64,000 nucleotides of DNA from Candidatus Gastranaerophilales bacterium (GCA_947625305.1 CANQNW010000011.1:1-64000), one strand, 5' to 3'; positions 37,500 through 46,179 are shown, counted from the stretch's first letter. Program-made: numbers and translations. The notes: generated from the sequence alone by a model not told the origin.

Positions 37500-38338
37500 T
37501 GCCATATGATTATACCGTAGAAAGAGCATTAAGACAGCAAAAGCTTCGCAGAAAGGCGAGGAGAGGTGAAATTGCACTCAAACGGCTATACAAGCTTATA
37601 AGATTTTTAATTATATTATTTATTTTTTACTCTGTTTTTAGAATTTTAAATTGCCATTATTGGTATTTGAGCAAGGATTTATACACAAATAAAAATACTC
37701 CCCGTATTGAAATATTGGGAAATAATATAGTATCTAAAGATAAAATAATAAATCAAATAAAAAAATTACCTCTTGAAAAAAAAACAATATATATGATAAA
37801 TCCCGAAAAACTTGTTAAAGAGATTGAAAAACTGCCTCCTGTTAAACGGGCATACATAAGAAGATTTTGGTTTCCCGCAAGATTTGTTATTATGACGGAT
37901 GAAGTTATTCCCGCAATAACAATATCTCCGACGGAAGATTCGCCTGCTGTTTTTGCACTCGGGCATAACGGAGAATTAATAGGTCGTGAATATCTTCCTC
38001 TAAAACAAAATTTTGATGCCGTGAATGTATTAAGCTACGGAACAAACGGTGATGACTATGAAAAATGGGATAAAGAAAAAATATCTGATTTATACAAACT
38101 TGCTAAACTGATTGAGGATTATTCAAGCGAAAAAGTTAAATACATTGATTTAAGAACTCCGCATAATGCATTTGTTCAATTGGAAAGTGTAAAAATTCAG
38201 CTCGGAGAAATAGATAATTCAGTATTTGACCGCATTAAGCAAATTACGGCAATTATACCCGAGGTAAAAAAGCTTAATGAACCTGTAAAATATGTTGATT
38301 TATCCTGGCAGGATTCTGCTTATTTAAAAATGAAATAA
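37499..38338 (+). CDS. ftsQ: Cell division protein FtsQ (POTRA domain)
   Basis: A 279-residue bitopic membrane protein. A basic cytoplasmic tail of about 35 residues precedes one helix (about residues 36-50, LIRFLIILFIFYSVF), followed by a POTRA domain (IEILGNNIVSKDKIINQIK) and the FtsQ beta domain, ending in KYVDLSWQDSAYLKMK, a typical FtsQ tail. It connects early and late divisome proteins. The start codon overlaps the ddl stop (TAATG), so translation is coupled. ftsA and ftsZ, its usual partners, do not follow. Confidence 0.88.
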   Translation: MPYDYTVERALRQQKLRRKARRGEIALKRLYKLIRFLIILFIFYSVFRILNCHYWYLSKDLYTNKNTPRIEILGNNIVSKDKIINQIKKLPLEKKTIYMINPEKLVKEIEKLPPVKRAYIRRFWFPARFVIMTDEVIPAITISPTEDSPAVFALGHNGELIGREYLPLKQNFDAVNVLSYGTNGDDYEKWDKEKISDLYKLAKLIEDYSSEKVKYIDLRTPHNAFVQLESVKIQLGEIDNSVFDRIKQITAIIPEVKKLNEPVKYVDLSWQDSAYLKMK

Positions 38339-38341
38339 TTA

Positions 38342-39229
38342 TTACACGTCTATAAAAGAAATACCCTGCGCATTACTATTAAATACTTTTCTTGAAAGAG
38401 TTATCTCTTCTTCACTGTCATAAGGATTTATAATAATTACATTATCATCATTAATTTCTTTTATAGCAAATAAGTGTGATGAATAAGGAGTAAGTGTAAC
38501 TTTTTCTCCGTTAACATCTCTAACAACAAGCGGGTCATACCCATTATTTTCACCTTGAAATACGCATGTTGCAAGAGTATTACCGTTATTAACATCATCC
38601 GCAATATAACTCATAACATCATCAAAATCATCATATTTAGTTTGATAAACATCAGCTATTTCACCCGTAAATATATATGCTAAGTCTCTGAATGAACCGT
38701 AATCAATTGTATTGTCACTATCAGTGATGTGTTCATAGAGAGAATCAGGCACATCAATATTTTCATTTTTTACTTTTTCAAATGCTTTTTGAATACTAAC
38801 TTCAAGCAGTAAAACATCATCATCTCCGCTGGAGTATTCGTTTGACTTTCTTGCTTTATCTAAATCTTTATCAGAAAGAGTAATATCAAAGCCTAAAGCT
38901 TTAAAAGAAACAGTATATGTACCGTCATCGTTGTTTTTTATTGCATCTTTTAAAATTTTACTGCCCTTTTCGGAATAACTAAATGATTTAATTCCGCCCA
39001 AAAGCCAGCAATCATTAATAACACCTTGTTGAAACTCATCAATCACACCATTAACATTATATTTAGATTTTAGGGAAACTCCTGCTTCCAAATCTTGATT
39101 TTTATCATAAGAATTGTCAAAATCAGACACATTATTAAAAATTGAATTCTTTTCAAATTTATTAAACTTGTTAAACGAATTTAACCTGTGCAAATTTGAA
39201 TAATCACTATTTACATTAATATTAAACAT
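38342..39229 (-). CDS. Calpain-like (C2 family) cysteine protease
   Basis: A 295-residue protein. FQQGVINDCWLLGGIKS around residues 67-82 matches the calpain core motif 'QGxxxDCWLLA', with the catalytic cysteine at 74 and the oxyanion glutamine at 67 or 68. LLLEVSIQKAFEKV (140-153) matches the calpain 'LLEKAYAK' helix. SSHLFAIKEI provides His252 and IINPYDSEEE provides Asn268, in the calpain order Cys-His-Asn. There is no signal peptide, and the first 50 residues are rich in Asn, Phe and Asp. Bacterial calpain-like proteases are uncommon. It converges on ftsQ with 3 bases between. Confidence 0.75.
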   Translation of the reverse strand: MFNINVNSDYSNLHRLNSFNKFNKFEKNSIFNNVSDFDNSYDKNQDLEAGVSLKSKYNVNGVIDEFQQGVINDCWLLGGIKSFSYSEKGSKILKDAIKNNDDGTYTVSFKALGFDITLSDKDLDKARKSNEYSSGDDDVLLLEVSIQKAFEKVKNENIDVPDSLYEHITDSDNTIDYGSFRDLAYIFTGEIADVYQTKYDDFDDVMSYIADDVNNGNTLATCVFQGENNGYDPLVVRDVNGEKVTLTPYSSHLFAIKEINDDNVIIINPYDSEEEITLSRKVFNSNAQGISFIDV

Positions 39230-39314
39230 AAAATATCCTCTAATAAAATAAAAAAAATCTAATATAATAAATTGACTTTTAAAAGAAATATATTAAAAAA
39301 AGTTAAAAAGAGTA

Positions 39315-39342
39315 TTGAAAAAAAATATTTATATTATAAGAT
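39315..39342 (+). promoter_or_regulatory. Possible promoter of the rpsE operon
   Basis: TTGAAA at 39315-39320, a 16-base spacer and TAAGAT at 39337-39342. The leader before the rpsE start codon would be about 105 bases. The rest of the intergenic region is A/T only. Confidence 0.4.
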
Positions 39343-39453
39343 AATTAAGTCAGAAAATTAAAAATTCAACCCGTAACATATTAAAACTTTAATATAGCAG
39401 TTTTAATAGTGTTTTTTTATTTTGGATTGATAAACAAAAGAAAGGCAATTACA

Positions 39454-39996
39454 GTGGAAGAAACTAAGACAAAGTCTAAGAAAAAAAAGATTGAGACAAC
39501 TCAAGAACAACCTGTACAAACAGAATGGAAAGAACAGGTAATACAGGTAAGAAGAGTTACAAAAGTTGTTAAAGGCGGAAAGAAATTAAGTTTTCGTGCA
39601 ATAGTAGTAGTAGGAAATAAAAACGGACAAGTCGGAGTAGGCTGTGCTAAAGCTGCAGAAGTTATAATTGCAATACAAAAAGCAGTAGCAGACGGCAGAA
39701 AAAATTTAATAAATGTTCCTATATTTAAAACAACAATACCTCATCCTATAACAGGCCGCAGCGGTGCAGGCAGTGTAATGTTAAAACCCGCATCACAAGG
39801 TACCGGAGTTATAGCAGGCGGTGCTGTTCGTGCAGTATTAGAACTTGCAGGTATTGAAAATATATTAAGTAAATCCTTAGGTTCAAAATCTCCGTTAAAT
39901 GCGGCAAATGCTACATTAGATGCACTGCAATCATTAAAATCATTTGATGTTGTTGCAAAAAGACGCGGATTATCATTAAAAGATATGCTAAATTAA
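39454..39996 (+). CDS. rpsE: 30S ribosomal protein S5
   Basis: A 180-residue protein from the GTG at 39454, chosen over an upstream ATG at 39409 because AAAGG lies 8 bases ahead of the GTG and the upstream 15 residues ([15 protein letters not shown]) do not resemble S5. [25 protein letters not shown] is the N-terminal RNA-binding domain, and [14 protein letters not shown] is the C-terminal fold. It is the first gene of a cluster that holds only the end of the usual spc operon. rplR, which normally precedes it, is not upstream. Confidence 0.93.
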   Translation: MEETKTKSKKKKIETTQEQPVQTEWKEQVIQVRRVTKVVKGGKKLSFRAIVVVGNKNGQVGVGCAKAAEVIIAIQKAVADGRKNLINVPIFKTTIPHPITGRSGAGSVMLKPASQGTGVIAGGAVRAVLELAGIENILSKSLGSKSPLNAANATLDALQSLKSFDVVAKRRGLSLKDMLN

Positions 39997-40009
39997 GAGG
40001 TAAACAAAA

Positions 40010-40204
40010 ATGGCAGCAAAAACAAAATCAAAAAAAATTAAAATAACATTAGTAAAAAGTTTAATCGGTTCAAATGATAAACAAATAAGAGTTGCAAAAG
40101 CACTCGGTTTAACAAAAAAAGACCAGACGGTTGAACACGAAAATACTCCAACAATTATGGGTATGGTAAATACGATACCTCATTTATTAAAAGTAACCGA
40201 ATAG
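40010..40204 (+). CDS. rpmD: 50S ribosomal protein L30
   Basis: A 64-residue protein. [27 protein letters not shown] is the typical L30 beginning and the length is standard. It lies between rpsE and rplO as in the spc operon, with AGAGG ahead of the ATG. Confidence 0.93.
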   Translation: MAAKTKSKKIKITLVKSLIGSNDKQIRVAKALGLTKKDQTVEHENTPTIMGMVNTIPHLLKVTE

Positions 40205-40223
40205 AAGAAAGGTAATTAATAAA

Positions 40224-40676
40224 ATGTCAGAAAGAATAAAATTAGAAGATTTAAGACCTGCTGACGGCGCAACCGGAAAAGTAAAAAGAGTTGGCAGAGG
40301 CAGATCATCAGGTATGGGTAAAACATCATGCCGTGGTAATAACGGTGAAGGTCAAAGATCAGGCCGTTCGTCTAAAAGAGGATTTGAAGGCGGACAAATG
40401 CCCGGCTATAGACAAATGCCTAAATTAAAAGGTTTTACTAACTTTAATGCAATAAAATACGGTTCAATAAATGTAAGTGACTTAGCTAATGTTAAAGCTG
40501 AAGATATTACTTTAGAATCTTTGAAGGCAGAAGGTAAAGTATCATCAAAAGCACAAGCTTTAAGAGTACTTGGCAATGGTGAATTAACAAAAGCCGTTAC
40601 CGTAAGTGCAAGATATTTTACACAATCTGCTAAAGAAAAAATTGAAAAAGCAGGCGGAAAGGCACAGTTAGTATAA
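40224..40676 (+). CDS. rplO: 50S ribosomal protein L15
   Basis: A 150-residue protein. KRVGRGRSSGMGKTSCRGNNGEGQRSG is the glycine- and arginine-rich N-terminal region of L15, followed by the globular domain with RVLGNGELTKA. Its stop overlaps the secY start (TAATG), so translation is coupled. Confidence 0.95.
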   Translation: MSERIKLEDLRPADGATGKVKRVGRGRSSGMGKTSCRGNNGEGQRSGRSSKRGFEGGQMPGYRQMPKLKGFTNFNAIKYGSINVSDLANVKAEDITLESLKAEGKVSSKAQALRVLGNGELTKAVTVSARYFTQSAKEKIEKAGGKAQLV

Positions 40677-42019
40677 TGCAGCAATTTACACCAAATCAGC
40701 AGAATTTGCAGACAATGCTGTCAAATTTAAATATTGCGGGATTAAAAAATAAAATACTTTTTACTCTTGCAATGATACTTATATTTAGATTTTGCGCACA
40801 ACTGCCTTTATTTGGAATAAATGCTCAAAATTTTGCAAATTTAGCTGCAACAAATAATTTAATAGGATTTCTTGATATGTTCTCGGGCGGTGCGCTTGGA
40901 AATGTTTCAATTATAGCTTTAGGTATCGGGCCATATATTACCGCTTCAATTATTATGCAGTTATTAGCTGTTGTAATTCCTCAGCTTGAGCAATTACAAA
41001 AAGAAGAGGGCGAAGCAGGCAGAAGAAAACTTTCACAATATACAAGAATATTTACTATTGTTATTGCGGCAGTTCAATCTGTAGTATTTGTACTATATTT
41101 ACTAAAAACTGCAAGAGGGGCGATACTGCCGGATGTAAACATATTTACCTTTGCCATAGGTTCTGTTGTTATATTAACAGCAGGTTCGGCATTTACAATG
41201 TGGATGGCAGAATTAATGACTGAAAGAGGTATCGGAAACGGAGCATCAATGCTTATCTTTTGCGGTATCATTTCAAAAATTCCCTTCTATGGCGGTAAGA
41301 CAGCAGAACTGGTAAGTAAAAATCCATCACTGCAGCCGGGATTATTATTGCTGCTTATTATCTTTTTTGCAACAATGGTATTTATTGTCATTATGCAGGA
41401 ATCAGCAAGAAAAGTAATAATAGTTAACCCGAGACGGCAGGTTGGAAATAAAGTATACGGCGGGACAAATACATATATTCCGTTTAAGCTTAACCCGGGC
41501 GGTGTTATGCCTATTATCTTTGCCATAGCAATATTATTATTCCCTACAACAATATTAGGGCTTGTAGGTCAGGCTAATATTTCAAATGAGACATTGAGAA
41601 ATATTATAATTGCACTGTCTAATTTTTTAAGTCCTTCAGGAATTGCATACAATGTTGTATATTTCGTATTAATTGTTGCGTTAACTTTTTTCTACGCATC
41701 AATTATTCCAAACTTACAACCGAAAGAAATTGCAAATAATTTAAAGAAGTACGGTTCATCGATACCGGGGATAAAACCGGGGAAACCAACAGCCGAAGCA
41801 CTTGATAAAATATTGAGCAAAACTACTTTTATAGGTGCTTTTGGACTGGGTATTGTTGCTCTTATACCTTCTATGGCTTGCCATATTACAGGTATAACAA
41901 CCCTTCAGGGAATTGGAGCGACATCACTTATAATTATGGTAGGTGTTGCACTTGATTTTATAAATCAGGTCAGGACAAACCTTCTGCCAAAAAATTATGA
42001 AAGTTTCTTAAAACAATAA
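40676..42019 (+). CDS. secY: Protein translocase subunit SecY
   Basis: The core of the SecYEG channel, 447 residues with ten membrane helices. GIGPYITASIIMQLL and RGIGNGASMLIFCGI are hallmark motifs, and FYASIIPNLQPKEIANNLKKYG is the cytoplasmic loop near the C-terminus. Ending the ribosomal cluster, it is followed by a terminator at 42033-42060. The overlap of its ATG with the rplO stop gives coupled synthesis. Confidence 0.95.
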   Translation: MQQFTPNQQNLQTMLSNLNIAGLKNKILFTLAMILIFRFCAQLPLFGINAQNFANLAATNNLIGFLDMFSGGALGNVSIIALGIGPYITASIIMQLLAVVIPQLEQLQKEEGEAGRRKLSQYTRIFTIVIAAVQSVVFVLYLLKTARGAILPDVNIFTFAIGSVVILTAGSAFTMWMAELMTERGIGNGASMLIFCGIISKIPFYGGKTAELVSKNPSLQPGLLLLLIIFFATMVFIVIMQESARKVIIVNPRRQVGNKVYGGTNTYIPFKLNPGGVMPIIFAIAILLFPTTILGLVGQANISNETLRNIIIALSNFLSPSGIAYNVVYFVLIVALTFFYASIIPNLQPKEIANNLKKYGSSIPGIKPGKPTAEALDKILSKTTFIGAFGLGIVALIPSMACHITGITTLQGIGATSLIIMVGVALDFINQVRTNLLPKNYESFLKQ

Positions 42020-42032
42020 CGTTAATAAAATA

Positions 42033-42060
42033 GATGAGCCTTTCGGGGCTCATTTTTTTA
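42033..42060 (+). terminator. Intrinsic terminator after secY
   Basis: ATGAGCC/GGCTCAT arms at 42034-42040 and 42046-42052 with a TTTCG loop and a run of seven T residues. Confidence 0.85.
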
Positions 42061-42118
42061 TTCAAAAATTTATATTATGTTATAATTGTTATGTTACAGA
42101 TAAGTTCAGGATTTTGAA

Positions 42119-42790
42119 ATGAAAAAAGAATATATATTTATCGGCCCGCCAGGAAGCGGGAAAGGCACGCAAACAAAAAAACTCTCGGCGGAATATAATC
42201 TACCTCATATAGATACGGGGTCATTACTTCGTGAAGAAGTTGCATCAGGGAGCGATGAAGGTAAACTTGCAAACAGTTTTATGGAAAAAGGAAATCTTGT
42301 TCCGATAGAACTTGTTTCAAAAATCATTAAAAACAGATTATTAAAAAATGACTGCAAGGATGGGTTTATTCTGGATGGTTACCCCAGAAGCATAGAGCAG
42401 GCACAGGCTCTTGATAAAATTCTTGAAGAAATAGACGGTAAAAATACGGTATCTCATAAGGTATTTTATTTTAACGTTGCACAGGAGAAATTAATTGAAC
42501 GACTTGTAAACAGGCGCACCTGCGAAAAATGCGGAGCAATATATAACTTAAAAACTATGCAATTAAAAAATAATGAAGTATGCGAAAAGTGCGGTGGGAA
42601 ACTTACAAGAAGAGATGATGATACAGAAGAAGTTGCACTAAAAAGATTTAAAACATATTTTAATCAAACAGCTCCGTTAATTGAATTATACAAGAATAGA
42701 AATTGGCTGTTTGAAATCGATGCTTCAAAAAATATTGATGAGATTTATAATGATTTAACGGGAGCAATAAAAGAAAATGTCCATTCATAA
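42119..42790 (+). CDS. adk: Adenylate kinase, zinc-finger LID type
   Basis: AMP phosphorylation enzyme of 223 residues. The P-loop GPPGSGKGT is at residues 8-16, HIDTGSLLREE binds AMP, and DGYPRSIEQAQAL completes the AMP site. The LID has two CxxC pairs (CEKCG and CEKCGG) that bind a structural zinc, as in Gram-positive adenylate kinases. map overlaps it by 14 bases. Confidence 0.95.
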   Translation: MKKEYIFIGPPGSGKGTQTKKLSAEYNLPHIDTGSLLREEVASGSDEGKLANSFMEKGNLVPIELVSKIIKNRLLKNDCKDGFILDGYPRSIEQAQALDKILEEIDGKNTVSHKVFYFNVAQEKLIERLVNRRTCEKCGAIYNLKTMQLKNNEVCEKCGGKLTRRDDDTEEVALKRFKTYFNQTAPLIELYKNRNWLFEIDASKNIDEIYNDLTGAIKENVHS

Positions 42791-43529
42791 AAAATCAAAA
42801 CATGATATAAGTTTAATGCGTCAAGCCGGAAATATTGTAGCACTTGTACATGCAGCAATGAAAGATGCAGTAAAAGAAGGTGTTACAACAAAAGAACTTG
42901 ATGAACTTGCATTTAAAATAATAAAAGAAAATAAAGCAGACCCGACATTTTTAGGTTATAACGGATTTCCCGCAACAATTTGTACATCAATAAATGAGCA
43001 GGTGGTACACGGCATTCCCTCACACGATGTAATATTAAGAAACGGTGATATAATCAGTATAGATATAGGGGCAACCTATAAAGGGTTTGTAGGTGACAGT
43101 GCCTGGACATATCCTGTAGGTGTAATTTCCGAAGATAAAAAAATGCTTTTAAAAGCCACGGAGGAATCTCTTTTTGCAGGATTAGAACACATGAAAAGCA
43201 ATGACAGACTTGAAAATGTTGCAGGTGCTATAGAGGATGTTGCAAAAAAATATAATTTGGGAATTGTAAGACAATATGGCGGTCACGGTGTCGGAAGACA
43301 AATGCACGAAGATCCGTTTGTTTTCAATTACAGAACGAATAACAAGCTTGTACTTGAAAGAGGCATGACAATTGCAATCGAGCCTATGTTAAACCTCGGC
43401 GGGGATGATGTTATTGTTCTTGAAGATGATTGGACAGTTGTTACTGCAGATAAAAAGCCGTCCGGGCATTTTGAACACACTGTACATGTAACGGATGACG
43501 GCCCGGATATATTAACAAAACTACTGTAA
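42777..43529 (+). CDS. map: Methionine aminopeptidase type I
   Basis: A 250-residue enzyme that removes initiator methionine. The metal ligands are seen in IISIDIGATYKGFVGDSAW (two Asp), GHGVGRQMHEDP (His), AIEPML (Glu) and FEHTVHVT (Glu). Its start overlaps the adk gene. The length and motifs are those of the short bacterial type I enzyme. Confidence 0.95.
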   Translation: MSIHKKSKHDISLMRQAGNIVALVHAAMKDAVKEGVTTKELDELAFKIIKENKADPTFLGYNGFPATICTSINEQVVHGIPSHDVILRNGDIISIDIGATYKGFVGDSAWTYPVGVISEDKKMLLKATEESLFAGLEHMKSNDRLENVAGAIEDVAKKYNLGIVRQYGGHGVGRQMHEDPFVFNYRTNNKLVLERGMTIAIEPMLNLGGDDVIVLEDDWTVVTADKKPSGHFEHTVHVTDDGPDILTKLL

Positions 43530-43539
43530 AGGAAATAAA

Positions 43540-44049
43540 ATGATTGAAATGAAAGTAATGGGTATCGCAATAGATACAGCGAGCGGTTCACCAATAATAG
43601 TATTAAATGATAAAGAAAACAGAAAGGCGCTTCCTATTTGGATTGGTTCAGCCGAAGCAAGTGCAATTATCAGAAAAATTGAAAATATAAAAGTTATAAG
43701 ACCGATGACGCACGATTTAATTATTGATATTATAGAAAAAACGGGGTATAAAGTTGATCGTGTTGAAATTAATGATGTAGAGCAAGAAACATACTACTCA
43801 ACAATATATCTTATTAATGATAACGGAGATGAAGTAACAATAGATTCAAGACCATCTGATGCTATCGCCGTTGCAATAAGAGTTGAAGCCCCTATATTTG
43901 TATCCGCAAAAGTGTTAGCAGACGGAAGTGTATCTTGTGACAGCGAAAAGGACGAGGCAGAATCGGAAGAATTCAGAAATTTTATACAAAACATAAAGCC
44001 GTCTGATTTTGAAAAACTGCTTAGAGATGACAAGCAATCGGATCAGTAA
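43540..44049 (+). CDS. Bifunctional nuclease (BFN/DUF151) domain protein
   Basis: A 169-residue protein of the DUF151 family. GSPIIVLNDKENRKALPIWIGSAEASAI and TIDSRPSDAIAVAIRVEAPIFV are the conserved beta-sheet and the DSRPSDAIAxA signature. The family is called bifunctional nuclease after the plant proteins, while the prokaryotic function is less clear. It follows map by 10 bases. A terminator lies 33 bases after the stop. Confidence 0.88.
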   Translation: MIEMKVMGIAIDTASGSPIIVLNDKENRKALPIWIGSAEASAIIRKIENIKVIRPMTHDLIIDIIEKTGYKVDRVEINDVEQETYYSTIYLINDNGDEVTIDSRPSDAIAVAIRVEAPIFVSAKVLADGSVSCDSEKDEAESEEFRNFIQNIKPSDFEKLLRDDKQSDQ

Positions 44050-44194
44050 AATTAAATTTTGAAGTTCTGTTATATTGTTTTGAGAACAAGCATTCAAGCT
44101 TGTTCTTTTTAGTATTATCCGCTTTTATATCACTAAATTTTGATAAACCGACAATTGTATCAGCACAAAATACATCTACTAAAAACTTAATCAT
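44021..44194 (-). CDS. Hypothetical 57-residue protein, doubtful
   Basis: A short frame on the minus strand from an ATG at 44194, preceded by AAAGGT 7 bases upstream. The codon choice looks coding-like (A/T-ending codons without rare ones), and the predicted protein has a hydrophobic N-terminus (MIKFLVDVFCADTIVGLS). It overlaps the terminator of the BFN gene and the last bases of that gene. No known family. It could be spurious, and it is kept only because of the ribosome binding site and codon pattern. Confidence 0.25.
   Translation of the reverse strand: MIKFLVDVFCADTIVGLSKFSDIKADNTKKNKLECLFSKQYNRTSKFNFTDPIACHL
44082..44110 (+). terminator. Intrinsic terminator after the BFN gene
   Basis: GAACAAGC/GCTTGTTC arms (44084-44091 and 44098-44105), six-base loop, T-run at 44106-44110. 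Confidence 0.8.
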
Positions 44195-44267
44195 TTGTAT
44201 ACCTTTCATTTTTCTTGATGTATAATTTTTAATAATTTAAAAAATAAAATCAAGAAAGGAAAATAAA

Positions 44268-44465
44268 ATGAGTAAAATTACAAAAGATATGGGACTGTTA
44301 GAAATAGTACAATCATACCCTGAAACAATAGAAGTATTTCAACGTTACGGTTTAGGCTGCATAGGATGTGCCGCTGCAAGATTTGAAAATTTAGAAGCAG
44401 GCGCTAAAGTCCACGGTATTGATGTTGATAAAATGGTTGAAGATTTAAATTCAGCTATTGTATAA
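44268..44465 (+). CDS. DUF1858 hybrid-cluster-associated redox disulfide protein
   Basis: A 65-residue protein. GLLEIVQSYPETIEVFQRYGLGCIGCAAARFENLEAGAKVHGID is the DUF1858 pattern, with the redox-active CIGC at residues 31-34. The family is found alone or fused to hybrid cluster and NADPH enzymes and is thought to act as a disulfide or metal relay. The Shine-Dalgarno AAGGA lies upstream. It is monocistronic with a TATAAT at 44221-44226. Confidence 0.85.
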   Translation: MSKITKDMGLLEIVQSYPETIEVFQRYGLGCIGCAAARFENLEAGAKVHGIDVDKMVEDLNSAIV

Positions 44466-44524
44466 ACTGTATTTTTTTATTATTATTGATTTACTAAGAG
44501 AAAATACAGTTAAGGAGACATAAA

Positions 44525-45031
44525 ATGGAAGTTATTCTAAAAAAAGACGTACAAAACATAGGTGAAGCAGGCGATATAGTATCCGTTAAAGACGGTTATG
44601 CAAGAAATTTCTTACTTCCTCAAAACTTTGCCGAAATTGCAACAAAAGGGGCAAAAGAAAACAGAGAAAAAAATCTTGCAAGAATTAAAGCAAAACAAGA
44701 AAAACTTCATGCTGAAGCTCTTGAATTAGCAAATAAAATTGAAGAACTCTCTGTACTTGAATTTTCTGCAAAAGCAGGTGAAAGCGGTAAGTTATTCGGT
44801 GCTATTACAACAAAGAAACTTGCTGAAGAAATTAAGGCAAAAACAGGTGTTGAAGTTGACAGAAAAACAATTTCACTTGATTCTCCGATTAACAAAATCG
44901 GTAAATTCAATATGACTATAAAATTAACATCAAAAGTAAAAGCAACATTAGGTGTTAATGTTACAGCATCAGAAGTATTAAAAGAAGAAATTGAAGAAAC
45001 TCCTGAAACATCTGAAGAACAAGCAGAATAG
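44525..45031 (+). CDS. rplI: 50S ribosomal protein L9
   Basis: A 168-residue protein. VILKKDVQNIGEAGDIVSVKDGYARNFLLP is the N-terminal L9 domain, followed by the long connecting helix and the C-terminal domain (KLFGAITTKKLAEEIKAKTG). The last 20 residues are an acidic tail of Glu and Thr not found in E. coli L9. The Shine-Dalgarno is AAGGAGA. It is followed by a bidirectional terminator. Confidence 0.95.
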   Translation: MEVILKKDVQNIGEAGDIVSVKDGYARNFLLPQNFAEIATKGAKENREKNLARIKAKQEKLHAEALELANKIEELSVLEFSAKAGESGKLFGAITTKKLAEEIKAKTGVEVDRKTISLDSPINKIGKFNMTIKLTSKVKATLGVNVTASEVLKEEIEETPETSEEQAE

Positions 45032-45049
45032 TTAAATGATTTAATAAAT

Positions 45050-45079
45050 AAAATCCCTCTTAATTTAAGAGGGATTTTT
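45050..45079. terminator. Bidirectional intrinsic terminator
   Basis: AAATCCCTCTTAA and TTAAGAGGGATTT arms with T-tracts on both strands, between rplI and the convergent XRE gene. Confidence 0.85.
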
Positions 45080-45100
45080 ATTATAATTTTTATGTTTAAT

Positions 45101-45358
45101 TTATTTATATATTTCTTCAATATCAAATTTGTATTTGTCTAAATTATCAAATTCAAACAATTTATCCATTGTTATTTTAAGTGCTCTTGAAATTTTAAAT
45201 AACATGCTGACTGTTATATCTCTTTTGCCCAACTCAATCATTGCAATATGAGAACGTGATATCCCGGACTCAAGCGCAAGTATTTCCTGAGTCATCTTTG
45301 CTTTATTTCTCAGCAATTTAATATTTTTTCCGAGTTCTTCTTTAAAAGCATTGCACAT
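45101..45358 (-). CDS. XRE-family helix-turn-helix regulator
   Basis: An 85-residue protein. LGKNIKLLRNKAKMTQEILALESGISRSHIAMIELGKRDITVSMLFKISRAL is a complete five-helix HTH_3 domain. The remaining 20 residues are acidic. It is divergent from a prepilin gene and a perfect palindrome at 45387-45413 lies just upstream of its start, so it may bind that site and regulate itself and the prepilin. No partner toxin is adjacent. Confidence 0.85.
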   Translation of the reverse strand: MCNAFKEELGKNIKLLRNKAKMTQEILALESGISRSHIAMIELGKRDITVSMLFKISRALKITMDKLFEFDNLDKYKFDIEEIYK

Positions 45359-45386
45359 ATTTATATTTTATGCTACGTTATAAACA

Positions 45387-45413
45387 TTAATTGTCGCCCA
45401 GAGCGACAATTAA
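45387..45413. repeat. Perfect 11-bp-arm palindrome between XRE gene and prepilin gene
   Basis: TTAATTGTCGC-CCAGA-GCGACAATTAA. It lies 28 bases upstream of the XRE start codon and 18 bases upstream of the prepilin start codon. Its size and place fit an XRE operator or a hairpin in one of the leaders. Confidence 0.7.
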
Positions 45414-45431
45414 ATAAGGACAAAAATATTT

Positions 45432-46079
45432 ATGAAAAAAAACGGATTTACTTTATCTGAAGTGTTAATAGCACTGGTAATAATAGGAGTGATATCAACA
45501 ATAGGGATATCAATAATTTCTGTAAATGCTGAGTACAAAAAAACAAGGGCTGCACTTGCAAAATCCTTTAGTGTGCTTACACAGGCAAATACAAATATAA
45601 AAAGAGATATAGGTTTATATCCTGCTGAATGCTGTGGAATTAACGATTCAAAATGTTTTGGTGAACTTTTTACACAACGAATGAATGTTATGAAAAGCAA
45701 ATTATACACACCGGATAGTGAAAAAACAGACGATTGCTGGGGGAATGAAACAGAAGGTCTCTCAGATACATCGGAAAACCACTATTGTGCAATAGCTGCA
45801 GACGGTATTATATATGATTTTGATTATGAATATCCGGATGACACTTCTAATTCAAATCCCGATAATCGCATTTACGCATATATACATATTGATATTAACG
45901 GTCAAAGAAAACCAAATCGATGGGGAAAGGACAGATTTACATTTTTTGTGGTTTATAGCAAAATTTATCCTTATGATCCAAGACTTAGTTCATCTCACTC
46001 ATGCAGTTATGGAAAAATAAATGATTATTTTAATAATAGTAATTGTGTACAAGAGTATCTGCTAAATAATGATAATTAA
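45432..46079 (+). CDS. Type IV prepilin/pseudopilin-like protein
   Basis: A 215-residue protein. MKKNG-FTLSEVLIALVIIGVIST is a class III signal sequence: cleavage after Gly5, Phe at +1, Glu at +5, then a hydrophobic helix. The body has five or more cysteines and no known pilin fold beyond the N-terminal helix. The serine before Glu is also seen in pseudopilins of cyanobacterial relatives. It would be processed by a PilD peptidase encoded elsewhere. It ends at an AT-only hairpin (46104-46137). There is no other pilus gene in the window. Confidence 0.8.
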   Translation: MKKNGFTLSEVLIALVIIGVISTIGISIISVNAEYKKTRAALAKSFSVLTQANTNIKRDIGLYPAECCGINDSKCFGELFTQRMNVMKSKLYTPDSEKTDDCWGNETEGLSDTSENHYCAIAADGIIYDFDYEYPDDTSNSNPDNRIYAYIHIDINGQRKPNRWGKDRFTFFVVYSKIYPYDPRLSSSHSCSYGKINDYFNNSNCVQEYLLNNDN

Positions 46080-46127
46080 AATATATTTATAAACAAATAT
46101 TAATAAAAGTAAAAGTAATATATTATT

Positions 46128-46156
46128 TTTACTTTTAAAAATACTCGTGATAAAAT
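46128..46156 (+). promoter_or_regulatory. Promoter of the radical SAM operon
   Basis: TTTACT at 46128-46133, a 17-base spacer, and TAAAAT at 46151-46156, with TGA immediately before it (extended -10). The start would be near 46163, about 17 bases before the TTG at 46180. Confidence 0.55.
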
Positions 46157-46179
46157 TTTTATAACGAGAGGGATAAAAG

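Noticed and set aside
45101-45358. XRE protein as an antitoxin
   Set aside because: No toxin-like gene within range. The neighbour is a prepilin.
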